Shown here: positions 13,701-23,209 of the stretch, piece after piece
Layout of the letters: every line of letters starts with the position of its first letter
Numbering within the stretch: the first letter of the stretch is position 1
Assembly: GCA_022606425.2 (NCBI GenBank)
Contig: JAHDVF020001325.1
Span: forward strand, 2,356,001-2,420,000
Direction: 5' to 3'
Length of the DNA stretch: 64,000 nucleotides
DNA from: Lepidostoma basale
Taxonomy: Eukaryota > Arthropoda > Insecta > Trichoptera > Lepidostomatidae
The notes under the pieces: generated by a model
The model's input: the letters and a program-made list of their open reading frames with translations, nothing else
Told to the model about the DNA's origin: nothing
Databases searched by the model: none
Made by a program: the position numbers and the translations under genes

Positions 13701-16364
13701 AGTACTAATAACACTGTGTTTAACTTGTCGCAAAGATTTATACAAAAAATTGACCAAGAATCTTATCATGAAAATTATCAAAGTCAATTGACCGTGGAAA
13801 TATGTAAAGAATCTTTGGGTTACATTGAAAGCTGTGCGGAAATTTTGGGAATGATGTACAGCATGCCTAAGTGCCCGACCTTCAACACGGCACACAGAGT
13901 CAATGCGGATATGCCATTGCAAGTAGTCGATGCACTCTTCCCTAAAACGGCCCTACATGTAAAGCAGTTCTCTAATATGGGCGATATCCCCGACTGCAAT
14001 ATTATTTCTTATAGAATATTATCAACAGCTTTACCTGCTTCAAAATCAACTATGTCTTCTTTGGTTAAATTTGATCGGCCGAGTGGTATTCTTAAAGTAT
14101 GGCACTTGCTCATGGAAGGGCTTGTGTCTGCCTGCATTTCATGCCCTCGACAATTTCAAATGGCCTCGTTAGAAACACTCTTTAAAATATTTCAAGATAT
14201 GATGGTTATTCCTGGACCTCTGTTTGGACTTCATTGCATTAACCACTTGTTACTACCTTCAATGCAATCTTGGATTAGGCAAATTAGTAAAATTGGAACA
14301 GAATGGGATTCCTTCGCCCCGAGCTTTAAGCAGTGCTGTGGGATGGCAACCGATCTGATTGTCAAATATTTAAATCATTTGCAACACGAGGATCAAGACT
14401 CTAACCTGTCCAACAAATACAGTCAATCTCAGAACTCTCCTGACACGAGCGAAGAGGAAATGGAAAAACAAAGCGAAACAACTGAAATCAAATCTGTGAC
14501 GTTTTCTTTAAAACAGTTGCTCTTGATTTTAGTTGAGTGTGTGTCTCAGCCTCATGAAATAATTGCGAGACTAGGAGCATCCTGTATCCGTCACATCATC
14601 CTAACCTCGGGGTACCTGCTTACACAGCAACAGTGGGAGATCACCTGCACCAGCCTGCACAGGGCCTGTAACGCCAGCCTGGCGCCCCTTCAGCAGCTTT
14701 CCTTGGCTTTTGAAGAAAATTCAAATAGCTTCTATGGAGATGTAGCTATTGTTAAAGTGGCAGCCAGGTGTGATAGTTCTATCAATGACAATGTGCGATT
14801 ACATTCAATGGCACAACAAGTATTCCTTTATGATTACAGTAAAGAACATTCCTTAAATGTAAAAACTGCCCAAAGTTACAGTAGGCAACACAACCAAGCC
14901 CTACTTATTAAAAATCTTGTTTTAACTGATGACAGAAGTTACATATTCCTGTTGTATTCTCAAGATGCCGCCTCTTCACCCAATCCTGAACCATTTACTA
15001 TCAGAATACCCCACAAAAGTCTTGTTATAGGATTGTTGGCACACCAGATTTTGATTCAGATTATTGCAACAGTTTTGTTACAAAAAATAACAAATATAAT
15101 GCCATTGAATCATATATTATTGGACACATTTAAATCCAGTGGTTTGGTACTCAGTAACCGGTATGCATTAAATTACAATAATGTGGATATATTGCTCAAA
15201 TGCCTGGACATGTCATACAGACGAGCCATAAACTTCGACCTAAGACCTGGATTAAAATTTTTAGTCCAAAAAGTATCAAATTTGGACAGTGCAGCGAACC
15301 TTTATAAGCATACAACTGCTTCGTGGATCATAAAAATGATCGCGCTCACTGAACTCCATCTGCAGGGGCTAGCTAAAAAGAGAGTATTCTTAGATAAGTT
15401 GCAGAATTTATTGGATAATGACAATTTATCACAAAACGATATTAATAATAAGTTTCTTAACAGATCATTAGACCTTAAGAATTCATGGGATATGCTCTGT
15501 GATCTTTACATAAATGCTATTGAAGTAGATTGTGTGGCAGCAGATCTTGCAAACAGTGAAATATCTGATAATATTCACGACGTCAGTTCCAACTCAATTG
15601 ATAATGATGATTTATCCGATATTGATCAACCAGATAAACCCAATAGATGTTACATGAACAGTAAAGCAGAGTCCTGTGGTTCTATTACTCCCATCACTGA
15701 TAAATCATTGGAAGGTTTTGTCCCAAAGCCATTCACATTTAGTGACTTCCGAGACCAGCAAGCATGCGTAGACTATGACAGCGATAGCAATGACAAACAA
15801 GCTGACCTCGAGACATCCCCACGTACTGACAGTGTCCAAGAATCAGGTAGATCCTCACCCAGTGCATTCTACAAGATCAGCACCATCACACCGCCTACAG
15901 GAGAATCTGAAGGAGTCAACATAGGTGGAAAGAGTGAGAAAGATATCAAATACACAATTAATAAAATTCCAACTACTACAAATAGCCATCAGAATAATGT
16001 TCATGGAGAACCTTTGCTCCCGGCACAGCCTGTTCCTCCGGAAATAGAACAGGAGAGAATACATAGCATTACAAAGGTAATAAACACGATCGTATTATTT
16101 ATGTTTTAGAATAAATGTTTTTTGTTTTTTTTAATTTAATTTTAAATAAAATATTTACATTTTTAGGATGCTGAGGCCAAGAGAATTGCCCTTGCCAACA
16201 TTCTAGCAGCCTATTTAGAATTAGTTTTATCATTCCCGATGGATCAGTTTGAGCTTACCGTTCCGATGCTGGATTATGGATATTCCAGATTACTGAAGTC
16301 CGCCACTGACCCCCTCTTACTGCAAAGGATTGAGGCCTTTTCTAACAGAAAAGATACTGTTTGA
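1770..16364 (+). CDS. ARFGEF3: ARFGEF3 (BIG3)-like Sec7/HEAT protein, 3' part of the gene
   Basis: Seventeen phase-compatible exons: 1770-1865, 2837-3067, 4019-4246, 4347-4402, 4523-4824, 5556-5723, 5815-5998, 7870-7990, 8113-8308, 8837-8978, 9593-9836, 10546-10639, 10855-11022, 11804-12037, 12891-13064, 13410-16076, 16167-16364. They encode about 1,833 residues ending in TGA. Colinear matches to human BIG3 (remembered, not aligned) include LYHRMLLYPP, VSLLGALEEL, LELGSRSVDCWRH, HFHFNEALLKPFE, SGWRPLF, FLNTDN..VFANAA and MAQQVF. The N-terminal few hundred residues lie before the window. BIG3 is a large atypical member of the brefeldin A-inhibited ARF-GEF family; human BIG3 is linked to secretory granules and to prohibitin binding. 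The 2.67 kb exon holds most of the C-terminal alpha-solenoid. The exon at 11804 has a glycine-rich insertion. The first acceptor (1768-1769, CAAG) is the least certain boundary. Confidence 0.86.
1906..2547 (-). mobile_element. Non-autonomous hAT element with 8-bp target duplication
   Basis: Imperfect terminal inverted repeats (CAAGCATGAGCAACC at the left; reverse complement of the right end CATAGATGGGCAACC) are flanked by the 8-bp direct repeat CTTTAAAG at 1898-1905 and 2548-2555, the hAT hallmark. A minus-strand frame at 2222-2410 reads ELIELQGDLALKSQFDK...LTDFYKLYL...KYIQIYEHL, which resembles the C-terminal dimerisation region of hAT transposases (GTF2IRD2-like). It is therefore an internally deleted derivative of an autonomous hAT. 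It sits in an ARFGEF3 intron. Confidence 0.8.
2609..2745 (+). repeat. hAT-like end fragment, related to 52,868-53,345
   Basis: The stretch beginning with TGATTTCCAAAGTGG and running through a series of GGGGTCTACGA-like blocks closely resembles the longer copy at 52,868. CCAAAGTGG is common at hAT ends. No transposase coding is seen. Located in an ARFGEF3 intron. Confidence 0.55.
3177..3420. mobile_element. Foldback MITE with ~45-bp terminal inverted repeats
   Basis: The left arm begins ATATCGCCTCTTTGCAAGAA. The reverse complement of the right end begins ATATCGTCTCTTTGCAAGAA, and similarity continues for about 45 bases. A second internal inverted repeat (GAGACAACACAACA against TGTTGTCACGTTGTCTC) is present. 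No coding capacity. It abuts the LINE fragment that follows. Confidence 0.65.
3436..3893 (+). mobile_element. Decayed LINE 3' fragment
   Basis: Frame-shifted remnants encode LMYGSE.WSWQK, then after a break MERMDKRRMVKIFYTSSVSG and MNVEEAREVCQDRTVWQSFLSAYPS, matching the C-terminal part of the open LINE ORF at 14-1363. It ends with the same TACCCCTCC...GTGATG block and a GTTA repeat tail. It is a pseudogenised, 5'-truncated copy in an ARFGEF3 intron. Confidence 0.8.
4849..5444 (+). mobile_element. Internally deleted mariner element
   Basis: Terminal inverted repeats CGAGGCATATCTAGAAAGTA and (reverse complement of the right end) CAAGGCATCTCCAGAAAGTA are bracketed by TA at 4847-4848 and 5445-5446. 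Inside, 5017-5268 encodes LHGDEFLRSIVTGNETWDAH followed by YTPETKRQSQQWRH, a recognisable mariner transposase block with the TGDETW and YTPETKRQS signatures; the usual TGDETW aspartate is Asn here. At about 600 bp it is less than half of a full mariner, so it cannot encode a complete transposase. It lies in an ARFGEF3 intron. Confidence 0.85.
6159..7381. repeat. Inverted-repeat element split by a LINE
   Basis: GCACCTTCGGTAAGACAAGGGC at 6159-6180 is matched, reverse-complemented with one mismatch, at 7360-7381 (GCCCTTGTCTTACCAAAGGTGC). The arms lie outside the LINE fragment and its target duplication, so an older foldback element appears to have been interrupted by the LINE. Confidence 0.5.
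6216..7177 (-). mobile_element. LINE fragment with TTC/GAA tail and target duplication
   Basis: Read on the minus strand it encodes QGDSLSPFLFNCIIDNII, the catalytic MLCYADDATIVAEN box (6367-6912 frame), LFRYLGSEVTS and a C-terminal stretch ending near WRESWSSASQEDPPE. Stops and frameshifts interrupt it, including a TAA just before the QGDSLSP block. The 3' end is a GAA-repeat tail at about 6216-6227. AGAGACT occurs on both sides (6209-6215 and 7178-7184) as a probable target-site duplication. It belongs to a different LINE family from the GTTAGTT-tailed one and lies in an ARFGEF3 intron. Confidence 0.8.
8508..8668. repeat. Palindromic foldback repeat, family member
   Basis: It begins with GTTTCTTGAACAATGATGTA and ends with GAAAACTGACATTTTCATTC, the outer sequences of a dispersed palindromic family also seen at 12,089, 28,969, 40,682, 42,740 and 54,525. 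The centre (ATGTTTTGCCTAGCTTTATC) is diverged. It lies in an ARFGEF3 intron and carries no ORF. Confidence 0.6.
9080..9286 (-). mobile_element. Small inverted-repeat element with hammerhead-like motif
   Basis: The left end CCACTTCAATTGTTTTT and the reverse complement of the right end CCACTTTAATTGTTTTT define an element of about 205 bp. On the minus strand, 9145-9106 reads AACC, CTGATGA, a CTCC/GGAG hairpin, GAA, ACCGGT, T, GGTT. This is the order of conserved parts of a type I hammerhead ribozyme, with AACC/GGTT able to pair as stem I. It lies in an ARFGEF3 intron. Function is inferred from fold only. Confidence 0.5.
10040..10430 (-). mobile_element. Heavily decayed LINE fragment
   Basis: On the minus strand, broken frames give RPRQRLMDNTLADLTKLVE, followed by a short degenerate remnant; this resembles the RGRPRQRW-type C-terminal tail of jockey-like LINE ORFs. 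Several stops interrupt it. It occupies the ARFGEF3 intron before the exon at 10,546. Confidence 0.45.
11868..11940 (+). repeat. Glycine-rich coding low-complexity tract in ARFGEF3
   Basis: G-rich DNA inside the exon 11804-12037 encodes runs of glycine with a few Thr and Ala (GGGPGGGGGGIGGTGTGAGAG). It is flanked by conserved family sequence (ASERQ upstream in the previous exon, VGPHYMK downstream). It probably forms a flexible linker of variable length. Confidence 0.75.
12089..12735. mobile_element. Palindromic foldback element interrupted by a LINE scrap
   Basis: The outer arms (TTGTTTCTTAAGCAATGATG at the left; GAAAACGGACATTTTCATTC near the right) and the inner blocks (TTTCGCCCTTCTAAGGCATT and its mirror TGCCTTAGAAGGGCGAAA) mark a member of the dispersed palindromic family. 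The LINE piece at about 12,255-12,612 sits between the two halves. Confidence 0.65.
12255..12612 (+). mobile_element. LINE C-terminal fragment with AAG tail
   Basis: The plus strand encodes ARRKWQWIGHTLRR, GKKKRGKPRAT, then ALQDEIKAAGLTWDD and VGWRRFLEALCTMEM before a stop, with one internal stop. This matches C-terminal tails of RTE/jockey-like ORFs. It ends in an AAG microsatellite (about 12,600-12,615). It is nested in a foldback element in the ARFGEF3 intron. Confidence 0.75.
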
Positions 16365-16489
16365 CACCACAAGAATTATAAACATTAAAATTTTATCACT
16401 TGCTTATATTTCTTATAAAATGACTTGACCAACAACTGTTCTACGATTTTATCTGATGCTATAATATGGCCTATAACACGCTTCTTATA

Positions 16490-16495
16490 AATAAA
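16490..16495 (+). terminator. Poly(A) signal of the ARFGEF3-like gene
   Basis: AATAAA lies about 125 bases after the stop codon, in an AT-rich 3' flank. Its position suits the gene's 3' end. No transcript evidence is available. Confidence 0.55.
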
Positions 16496-16680
16496 GCTTT
16501 GATAAGTGTAATAAAATAGTTATTTTTAATTTTAAAGCTGTTGGCACAATTATTCACCTGGAAAGAGAAAAATGAGCCATGTTAAAAACGTTTTGATAGG
16601 TAATTATCAAATTAAATATTTAAAATATTCGAGATGACCGTATATACGAGTATGGTACATAACTGAATATATCTAAATTC

Positions 16681-16724
16681 GCGACAGCTGTTTGGCTAAC
16701 CAATGTTAGCATCATCAGGTGTTA
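16681..16724 (-). repeat. Hammerhead-like repeat relic
   Basis: The minus strand reads CTGATGA (16718-16712), a GCTAAC/GTTAGC hairpin, CAAACAGCTGTC, then GCG. The order fits a hammerhead core with a self-complementary stem III (ACAGCTGT) and C17, but the conserved GAAA is CAAA, so it should be inactive. It lies just downstream of the ARFGEF3-like gene. Confidence 0.35.
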
Positions 16725-17730
16725 CAATCAACTACAGTTACTACTTGAGTGTTTCAATTAAACAGCTAATAATGTTGAAATAACAAAGTGTTTTGGCCAA
16801 AACAATGGATTAATAAAAATGCAGTTAAATCACAAATTAAAATCAAAATAAATTCAATCCAAACTCTAGCATTATTCCTACAATGTTTATCATATCTAAA
16901 CAGGTGTAGTATAATGAACAATATATGTTAATCAATAAACAGCACACATACCAGCAAAGTATGTATACACATAGGAAATTAAATTGATTGTTTAGTTATA
17001 GGATATGTTATTATAAAGATATTATAACTAACATTCTTCCAAGGCAGTTTTTTGAATTTTACTTCAAAAATCAAAACAGCTAAAAGTACCAGTAAAAATA
17101 CAGACAAGGACTGTTTATCCAATTGGTATTTTACTTAATAATATTAATTAATATGTTATTCAATGTGTATACATTATAAACTATCCTAATATATTTGTAA
17201 ACACTAATAATTAAGTAATATCTTTTTACCCAGCCACATTTTAAGTGTCAATAAATTGGGTCTAATACTAACAGAAAATTTAAATTAATTCATCTCTCGT
17301 CCATTGTTATAAATTATCTATACAAATTTTACAAGCTTAACCAAATGATTATTTTTATTACACTAACTATTTTATTTTGTTTTCTAATCTAATCTTCTTT
17401 ATGTGAATAAATGGCTATTAAATCAGTGGTTTATTTTACTCATTTTAATTAAATTACTCCTTACTTACTATAAAATTGTATGTAATATTACAATGAACTG
17501 GGACTATCTGCTCCAGCTATTTTACTGTAAATGAAGCTAGATGCACAACGGGGGTTAATGTCCTAATCAGTCATAACATGTCTTTCCCTAAAAATGTGAA
17601 ACTTCCCAGAAACAATTTATTACCCTTAACAATTTATTTTTAAATGGAATTTCACATCATTGTTCAAGCAACAATATATTAAATAAAAGTACTCATCATG
17701 AAATATATATATATTTTTTTCAATTTTAAT

Positions 17731-17932
17731 CCTAATGATTGGTTTGCAGCAAAGTCTAATATCATTCCTGGTTCTTGGGAGGATACTTGGTCCTTTTTGA
17801 TATCTAAGTTTCCCGTTGCTATCCACATTTGTGTATACAACAGGTTAATTGAACCCAATTACTCATATACAGTTTTTTAGCTATTGATTCTCATGGCATT
17901 TGATAGGTAGCTAGTATATCGCCATTCGATAA
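17731..17932 (+). repeat. Dispersed repeat, copy 1 (partner at 44,861)
   Basis: Shares about 200 bases with 44,861-45,061 in the same orientation, with common blocks such as TAGCTATTGATTCTCATG and TATCGCCATT. No ORF or terminal repeats were recognised. The rest of 16,500-18,418 is AT-rich intergenic DNA with a foldback-family scrap near 17,625-17,660 and nothing else recognised. Confidence 0.6.
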
Positions 17933-18418
17933 TCTGATTTATTATATAATTGAACAAAAAAAAACATTTTAGATTGTGAATATTTATTTGAACATACAGA
18001 TATACAGATTATTTAACAAATAAAAAATGTAATCATATGTATTTACAGATTGTAACTCAGCAAGAACCAAATTATTGAATATAAGCAGAATTAAGTCTAA
18101 TACCTTCTAAACATGTAGAGGAAAACATACTTAACAGTAGAAAAACTGTGTTTTAATTCATATATAAAACATAATTTAGCATTCCACAGTTTAACCCCTT
18201 AAGTAAATCAAGAATTGAATAGTGTAATATCAAAGGCGCACATCTGTCATTTTGTGTTATATTTTTGGTTTGCGTTAGGGTTGATAAATCCCTAAAGATC
18301 GCAGTTTTCTTAATAAAACTATCGCCAACGAAAAGAATGGAAAAAAAACCCTGAATGAATCAACTACTTCAATTCCAAAGCCGGTGACAGATCTTTGTGA
18401 TTGGTACTTTTGGTACAA

Positions 18419-19858
18419 TTAGTCTTGAAGCACGGATAAAGCAACTTCCTCTGAAATATTCGGACTGCTAATTTGAAGTGACTCTATCATCTCTGGAAAA
18501 ACTTTTTCATCATCAGAATCTTCATTGTCTTCGAGACAAAATAGTAAACCATCATCTTCGTAGGTGGGGAAATAAAACTCCGGTTGATCCCACAACTTGG
18601 GGTCTTCCAATAAGAAATGGGCTTCGGCAGACATGTGCAGCAAGAGTTCATTTAAATTCTGGAATTGGGAATCACAGTAAATGCAATGCAGCAGATGCAT
18701 CTGACGTCTTATATAATTTACAACTTTAACTTTTTCATAAAAATTTAAATTAGCAGTTACTAAATCAAAATCAAAATGATGCTTATTGAGTACATGCGAA
18801 ACAAAATCTTCATATTTCTTTTCTGAATGTTTACAAAATAAACAAATAATGGAAACACTATCTTTCTCTTCCCAATCTGACCAATCTTCGTTTTCATCAG
18901 AACTAGAATCCTTTAAGCTCTTCTGAGATTTGGCACTGTGAACGCTGCTATTTGATTTCTTAGGTTTATAAGTTCCACATGCTTTCAGGTAGCTCTGCCA
19001 ATTTTTTCCCATTTCCAGATAATTGCTGATAAAAAACATGTCGTATTCTTTATTACTCGGGTTGATTCTTTTGTGAACCTTCTTGCGCATGTGTTCCTTG
19101 AGTATTTGCCTGTCGGTGAATGTTTTTTCACAATAAATACATACACTACTGTCTAATTTATTTGACAACATTTCTATCAATTCTCCGATAAATACTAAAT
19201 TTTCCGTTTTTGCAATGTAAAAGTTGTGTTTTTCAAACACATGATGTAAAAAATTTGCTCTAGATTCCTTAATAACTGTTCTGCAAAACAGACACTCTCT
19301 TTCGTAAGTCCGGTCATCCCTTTCCAACTTTTGGTGAGAAAGAATCTTCTCCAACCGCTGTTGCTGCAAGTCTCTTCTGAGTTGGTTGTCTAAAGGGACA
19401 ATGTCACTGAGAAGGTAATATTTCTCATCTTTAGATTCTCTACCATCTGGGGTTTTATCCAAAAGCATGGTAGAACAGTATTCTGCTAGCTCCATCTCTG
19501 AAAGAAAAAACTTCAATTAAACTTATATTTCTTATGTATTAGAAGATCAAGATTTAATTATCTAGGTTTCAATGGAATTTTTATTACTTCGAAATTTTTC
19601 TTTCCAAAAACTTATATATTCGGCTAAAAGTGCTATTTGATCAACATCAGAAATGACTAAACGATGCTCCATATATAAATGCGTCAACATTTTCTGCTGT
19701 TCTTCGGGCATAATAAACTTGTCTTCGCATAACATACATTCGCAAGGTTCTGTTGGATATAATAATTGTTTGGATGATAAAACCAAACATCCAATATTTT
19801 CATTGTCATTAAAAGTTAATGGGCCAATTATATTTGATGGTCTAGTCACTTCTTCCAT
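18419..19858 (-). CDS. ZNF277: Zinc finger protein 277
   Basis: Two exons, complement(19588..19858) and complement(18419..19497), join at phase 1 with GT-AG borders to give 449 residues, almost exactly the length of human ZNF277. It starts MEEVTRPSNIIGPL. C2H2-like fingers are spaced along it: CMLC..HLYMEH, CLFC..HHVFEKH, CIYC..HMRKKVH, CLFC..HVLNKHH and CIYC..HMSAEAH. The stretch CIYCEKTFTDRQ.LKEHMRKK.H followed by NYLEMGKNWQ is characteristic of the family. Vertebrate ZNF277 is reported to associate with Polycomb BMI1 and ribosomal protein uS5. An acidic, serine-rich segment (SSSDENEDWSDWEEKD) separates fingers 3 and 4. A minus-strand AATAAA at 17,983-17,988 could be its poly(A) signal. Confidence 0.9.
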
Positions 19859-20116
19859 TTTATTTCAATATCTCAAAACGAAAATATAGCTAGGACTTTT
19901 TGGTTATACAAAACGTCACTTAGATTCATACGTCAAAGGGTAACCATAGACAAACTACCTATAAACAATATTCTCCGCTTCGCGCACCATAAACAATATT
20001 TGCAACATGAAGATTTATGGAGCCGTAGGTAATATGAGAATCCGCGAAGTTACTATGTGTCCCATGCCGTGATCTTATTTTATTTCGATTATAAATATGA
20101 AATTAATGCAAAATAC

Positions 20117-20458
20117 CTTCTTCTTCTTCTTCTCCATATAGACCTTTGGTCTGTTCCAGAAATTAGGCTGGCGGTCTTATCTCTTCGGCGGTCTTCCGGG
20201 GGGACGGCAGCCAGCAGGAATCTGATGCGCCACAGCGTGTGGGATTCTGGTGGGGTCCATCCTCTGCACGTGCGCATTCCAGTTTCTTCTGCGTTGTCTG
20301 CCCCATCTCACGACATCCTCCACCTTGCAAATCTCGTGGGTGGTCGTGTTCCTCACCCGAATAGTCCTTCCTGCTATCATACTCAGCATCCTCATCTCTG
20401 CCACCCTTACTTTAGCCTTCGTTCTTGTGGTATCCGCTCTGGTCTCAATGCTATACCA
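20117..20458 (-). mobile_element. LINE C-terminal fragment with GAA tail
   Basis: The minus strand encodes MRMLSMIAGRTIRVRN, VVRWGRQRRRNWNAHVQRMD and PGRPPKR, the same kind of tail as the LINE at 6216-7177. It ends in a GAA repeat (20,117-20,133). It is truncated at the 5' end and interrupted. Confidence 0.78.
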
Positions 20459-20519
20459 ATACGATTATACGATTTTATTATTACTCCTTACAATCATTTT
20501 AATACAATACATTGATCGA

Positions 20520-20532
20520 AGGGGGGGGGGGG
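20520..20532 (+). repeat. Poly-G run
   Basis: About thirteen consecutive G residues, unusual in this AT-rich DNA and prone to length error in assembly. Confidence 0.9.
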
Positions 20533-20854
20533 AATATTAGGAGGAATATAAATTCAAAATCAGAAAGATAAGAAGGCCATTCCCCCTACGCATTCGACAT
20601 CAATTTGTCCTGAATCCAAAATTGATTTAAGCTTCATTCGGGTTGAGAAGTGTGTGGATGATTAAATCCCTAAATTAGCTAAAGAAGATACCTCCCTACA
20701 TTTATTAAGAGTAACTTCAAAACAAAAAATCGGACTATTCTTAAAAACTATTGAATTAAAATTGATTAAAAATATCTTATATAGTATTATGAAACAATTT
20801 TACTTCCTATTGCTGGTTAGCGACTTAATACTATCGCGAACTAAATTGCTGGAC

Positions 20855-21314
20855 TCACGCCACCAGATCCGAGTTGGCCTGCATCAGACTGGTGATGAGG
20901 TCGATGTCTGGATGATCTCCTTGCCATGTGGATGACGCAAAGTAATTCTCAGGCTGCATCTGCACTCGGTTTCGTCCCCGCAACGTGACGAATGTACGAG
21001 GTGGACGATGGTAAAGCATGGATGTGGAGACTGGCCTGCCCTCCGGTTCCTCAACTGCGTAGTGACAGCAACGGCATGACTCTCGCTGAGTAGCATGTCT
21101 CGGTGGGCCGGGTATTGTGGAGACCTTCCCGTTTTTCGCCGTCCGAATCGAATGCCGAGGTGACGGCACACGTTGCTTCGCCTACAGGACTGTCCGCCCA
21201 CTCAAGCTGCCGATCGCTCAATGCTGGCGGTCCCTCTTTAAATTCAAGCGTTCCGCATATACTCGTAGTTGACATTGCCACTATAAAAAAAAACTCTTTA
21301 CTTGCCATTCGCAT
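20855..21314 (-). other. GC-rich island with overlapping frames, coding status unclear
   Basis: This stretch is distinctly GC-richer than its surroundings. Minus-strand frames stay open in three registers. One (21,314 to 21,051) begins MRMASKEFFFIVAMSTTSICG, which could be a signal peptide. Another (to 20,855) ends with a protein-like tail including MLYHRPPRTFVTLRGRNR and IDLITSLMQANSDLVA. A possible acceptor (CACTACGCAG) precedes the tail, but I found no convincing donor that joins the two. It may be a small secreted-protein gene, a frameshifted pseudogene or unrecognised repeat. I do not recognise the product. Confidence 0.3.
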
Positions 21315-21739
21315 AAAATTAAGATACTTAAAACAATGGCCAACCTAGGGTACAAACTTATTTCCTGCATATAATTAATTATTACAGCCTCAAAGAATAT
21401 ATCGTTATATCAACATTTGTGTATCCGAAGTGCTGGTATTACAATTTGGCAGCCTAACTTTTCTCCACTGAAAATTCTACGTAATATTTTCAAAGAATGT
21501 GATATAGAATCTTCCCCATTTGTAAAGTACCAACAATATTAATGAAATAACATTGTTAATACCTCATTACGCCATCTTACATAATATATCCTCATTCCCA
21601 ACAAAGTCACTTCCAGCAAGTGGGGGAGCAATAGCTTTTGGGTTGATACTCCCGAAAGACAAGATCCTAGACTAGACTACGAAAATCAATGTTTAATTTG
21701 ATTCGCCTACCCACAGTACCCAATATATAAACGGTGATA

Positions 21740-23045
21740 TAAACGCTAGATGGAATGAATATTACAAAGCGGTTCTGAGCGAAGAATTTCCCAGAAATAA
21801 GATATACTATCAACAATATTGTCAACTCTGGCCAGATTCCAGAGTCATGGCGACATAGCTATCTCACTCCTTTCTACAAAAACAAAGGCGACGCAAGCAA
21901 CTGTGGAAACTATTGCAAAATAAAATTTACCTCACACACCTAGAAGGTTTAGGAAAGGATTGTAAACTCCAAAAGCTCTCCTCATTAACTGAAATCCAAT
22001 TTGATTTTACGGGAGGTAAATCTACCAGAAATAGTAATAATTAGGAGGGAAATAAAACACCCATTCGTGGATGTGATGGGCGTTGGATGTTATGAACCTG
22101 CGATGGTCAACATTGATGCTTATGTTTTCCAATAAGATCACGAGTTTGGTATCAGGTGGCACCAGCCATTTAAAAGCCAAATCAAGCATGAGTAACTGGA
22201 AGAGGCAAGGAGAAAGATAGTGGTCGAAAATATCGCTGATAGTATGAAGAATCTGCAAGTCTTAGTATTAGGAATGAATGAATCATAAAATGAGATGTGA
22301 TGAACGCCTAAAGTGGTGGTATTTGAGAAGGAAGAATGTGTGACAGGTTGTGACAGCGGTGATAAATTGGAGTGCAAACACAGATAAATCCGAGCAAGTT
22401 ATCCAATTTGTTTATCTGAGAAGCATGTTTACAAGAGATGAAAGAGTGAAAAAGACATTGAGAGAAGCATTAGTGCTGGTAACAAAATAAATAGTGACTC
22501 ATTTATCACTCGAAATAGATATATGTCCACTGAAGCAAAAATGGCAGTACAAAATGGAGTTCTAGTGCCAACTCTTATATATATAGAAGTGAAGTTTGGA
22601 TCTGGCAAAAGAAGAATGAAAGTATCATAAATGCCAAAAAAATTAGATCACGGAGAAGAATATGCGAGAAAAGGATTTGTGATAGAATACCGAATGACAG
22701 AATATGGAAAAAATGTAAGGCGGATGATTGCATCATTAGTAAAATTAAAAAGGATCACTTAAATGATTTGGACATACAAAACAAATGGATAAGAAAAAAT
22801 GGTTAAAAATTTGTATACAAGCAGTGTGAATGGAAAAAGAAGCCTAGGTTGGCTGAGGAAAACATACCACGACCAAATTATTCAATTATAGGGGGCTACA
22901 TTCGAAGTTGGGAAAATTGACTAGCGTGCATTTTACGATGCATGAATTTAGAGGATGCTATCGAGAGTATGTCAAGAAAGAGCTGTGTGACAGTCCATTC
23001 TTACTGCCTTCCTGTTTGGCGACGCGGTGTGATAGTTGATTAGTT
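21740..23045 (+). mobile_element. Strongly decayed LINE copy
   Basis: Broken plus-strand frames recall an RT domain (IVNSGQIPESWRHSYLTPFYKNKGDASNCGNY near 21,820-21,935). Farther on come SGSGKRRMKVS, MDKKKWLKICIQAV and the usual tail around AVSLLPSCLATR, followed by a GATTAGTTA end. It is colinear with the open LINE at 14-1363 from about 22,380 onward but has many stops and indels. Confidence 0.65.
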
Positions 23046-23138
23046 AAACGAGGAAATATACGACTATAGGAGAGTTAGGTTTTTGAACTCTCAGTTTTAA
23101 GATCAAATAAAAGAAAAAAATAATCGTTTTTTGATGGA

Positions 23139-23144
23139 TTTATT
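23139..23144 (-). terminator. Poly(A) signal of the leucine-rich protein gene
   Basis: Minus-strand AATAAA begins 66 bases after the stop codon at 23,210 and is the first such hexamer. Confidence 0.55.
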
Positions 23145-23209
23145 GAAAACAGATTATTAAAATTATCATTGTATGAAACAAAATAAAAAAGTAAAAAACG
23201 TTAATGAAA

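Noticed and set aside
13632..13922. Minus-strand ORF inside the large ARFGEF3 exon
   Set aside because: Antisense shadow of conserved plus-strand coding sequence.
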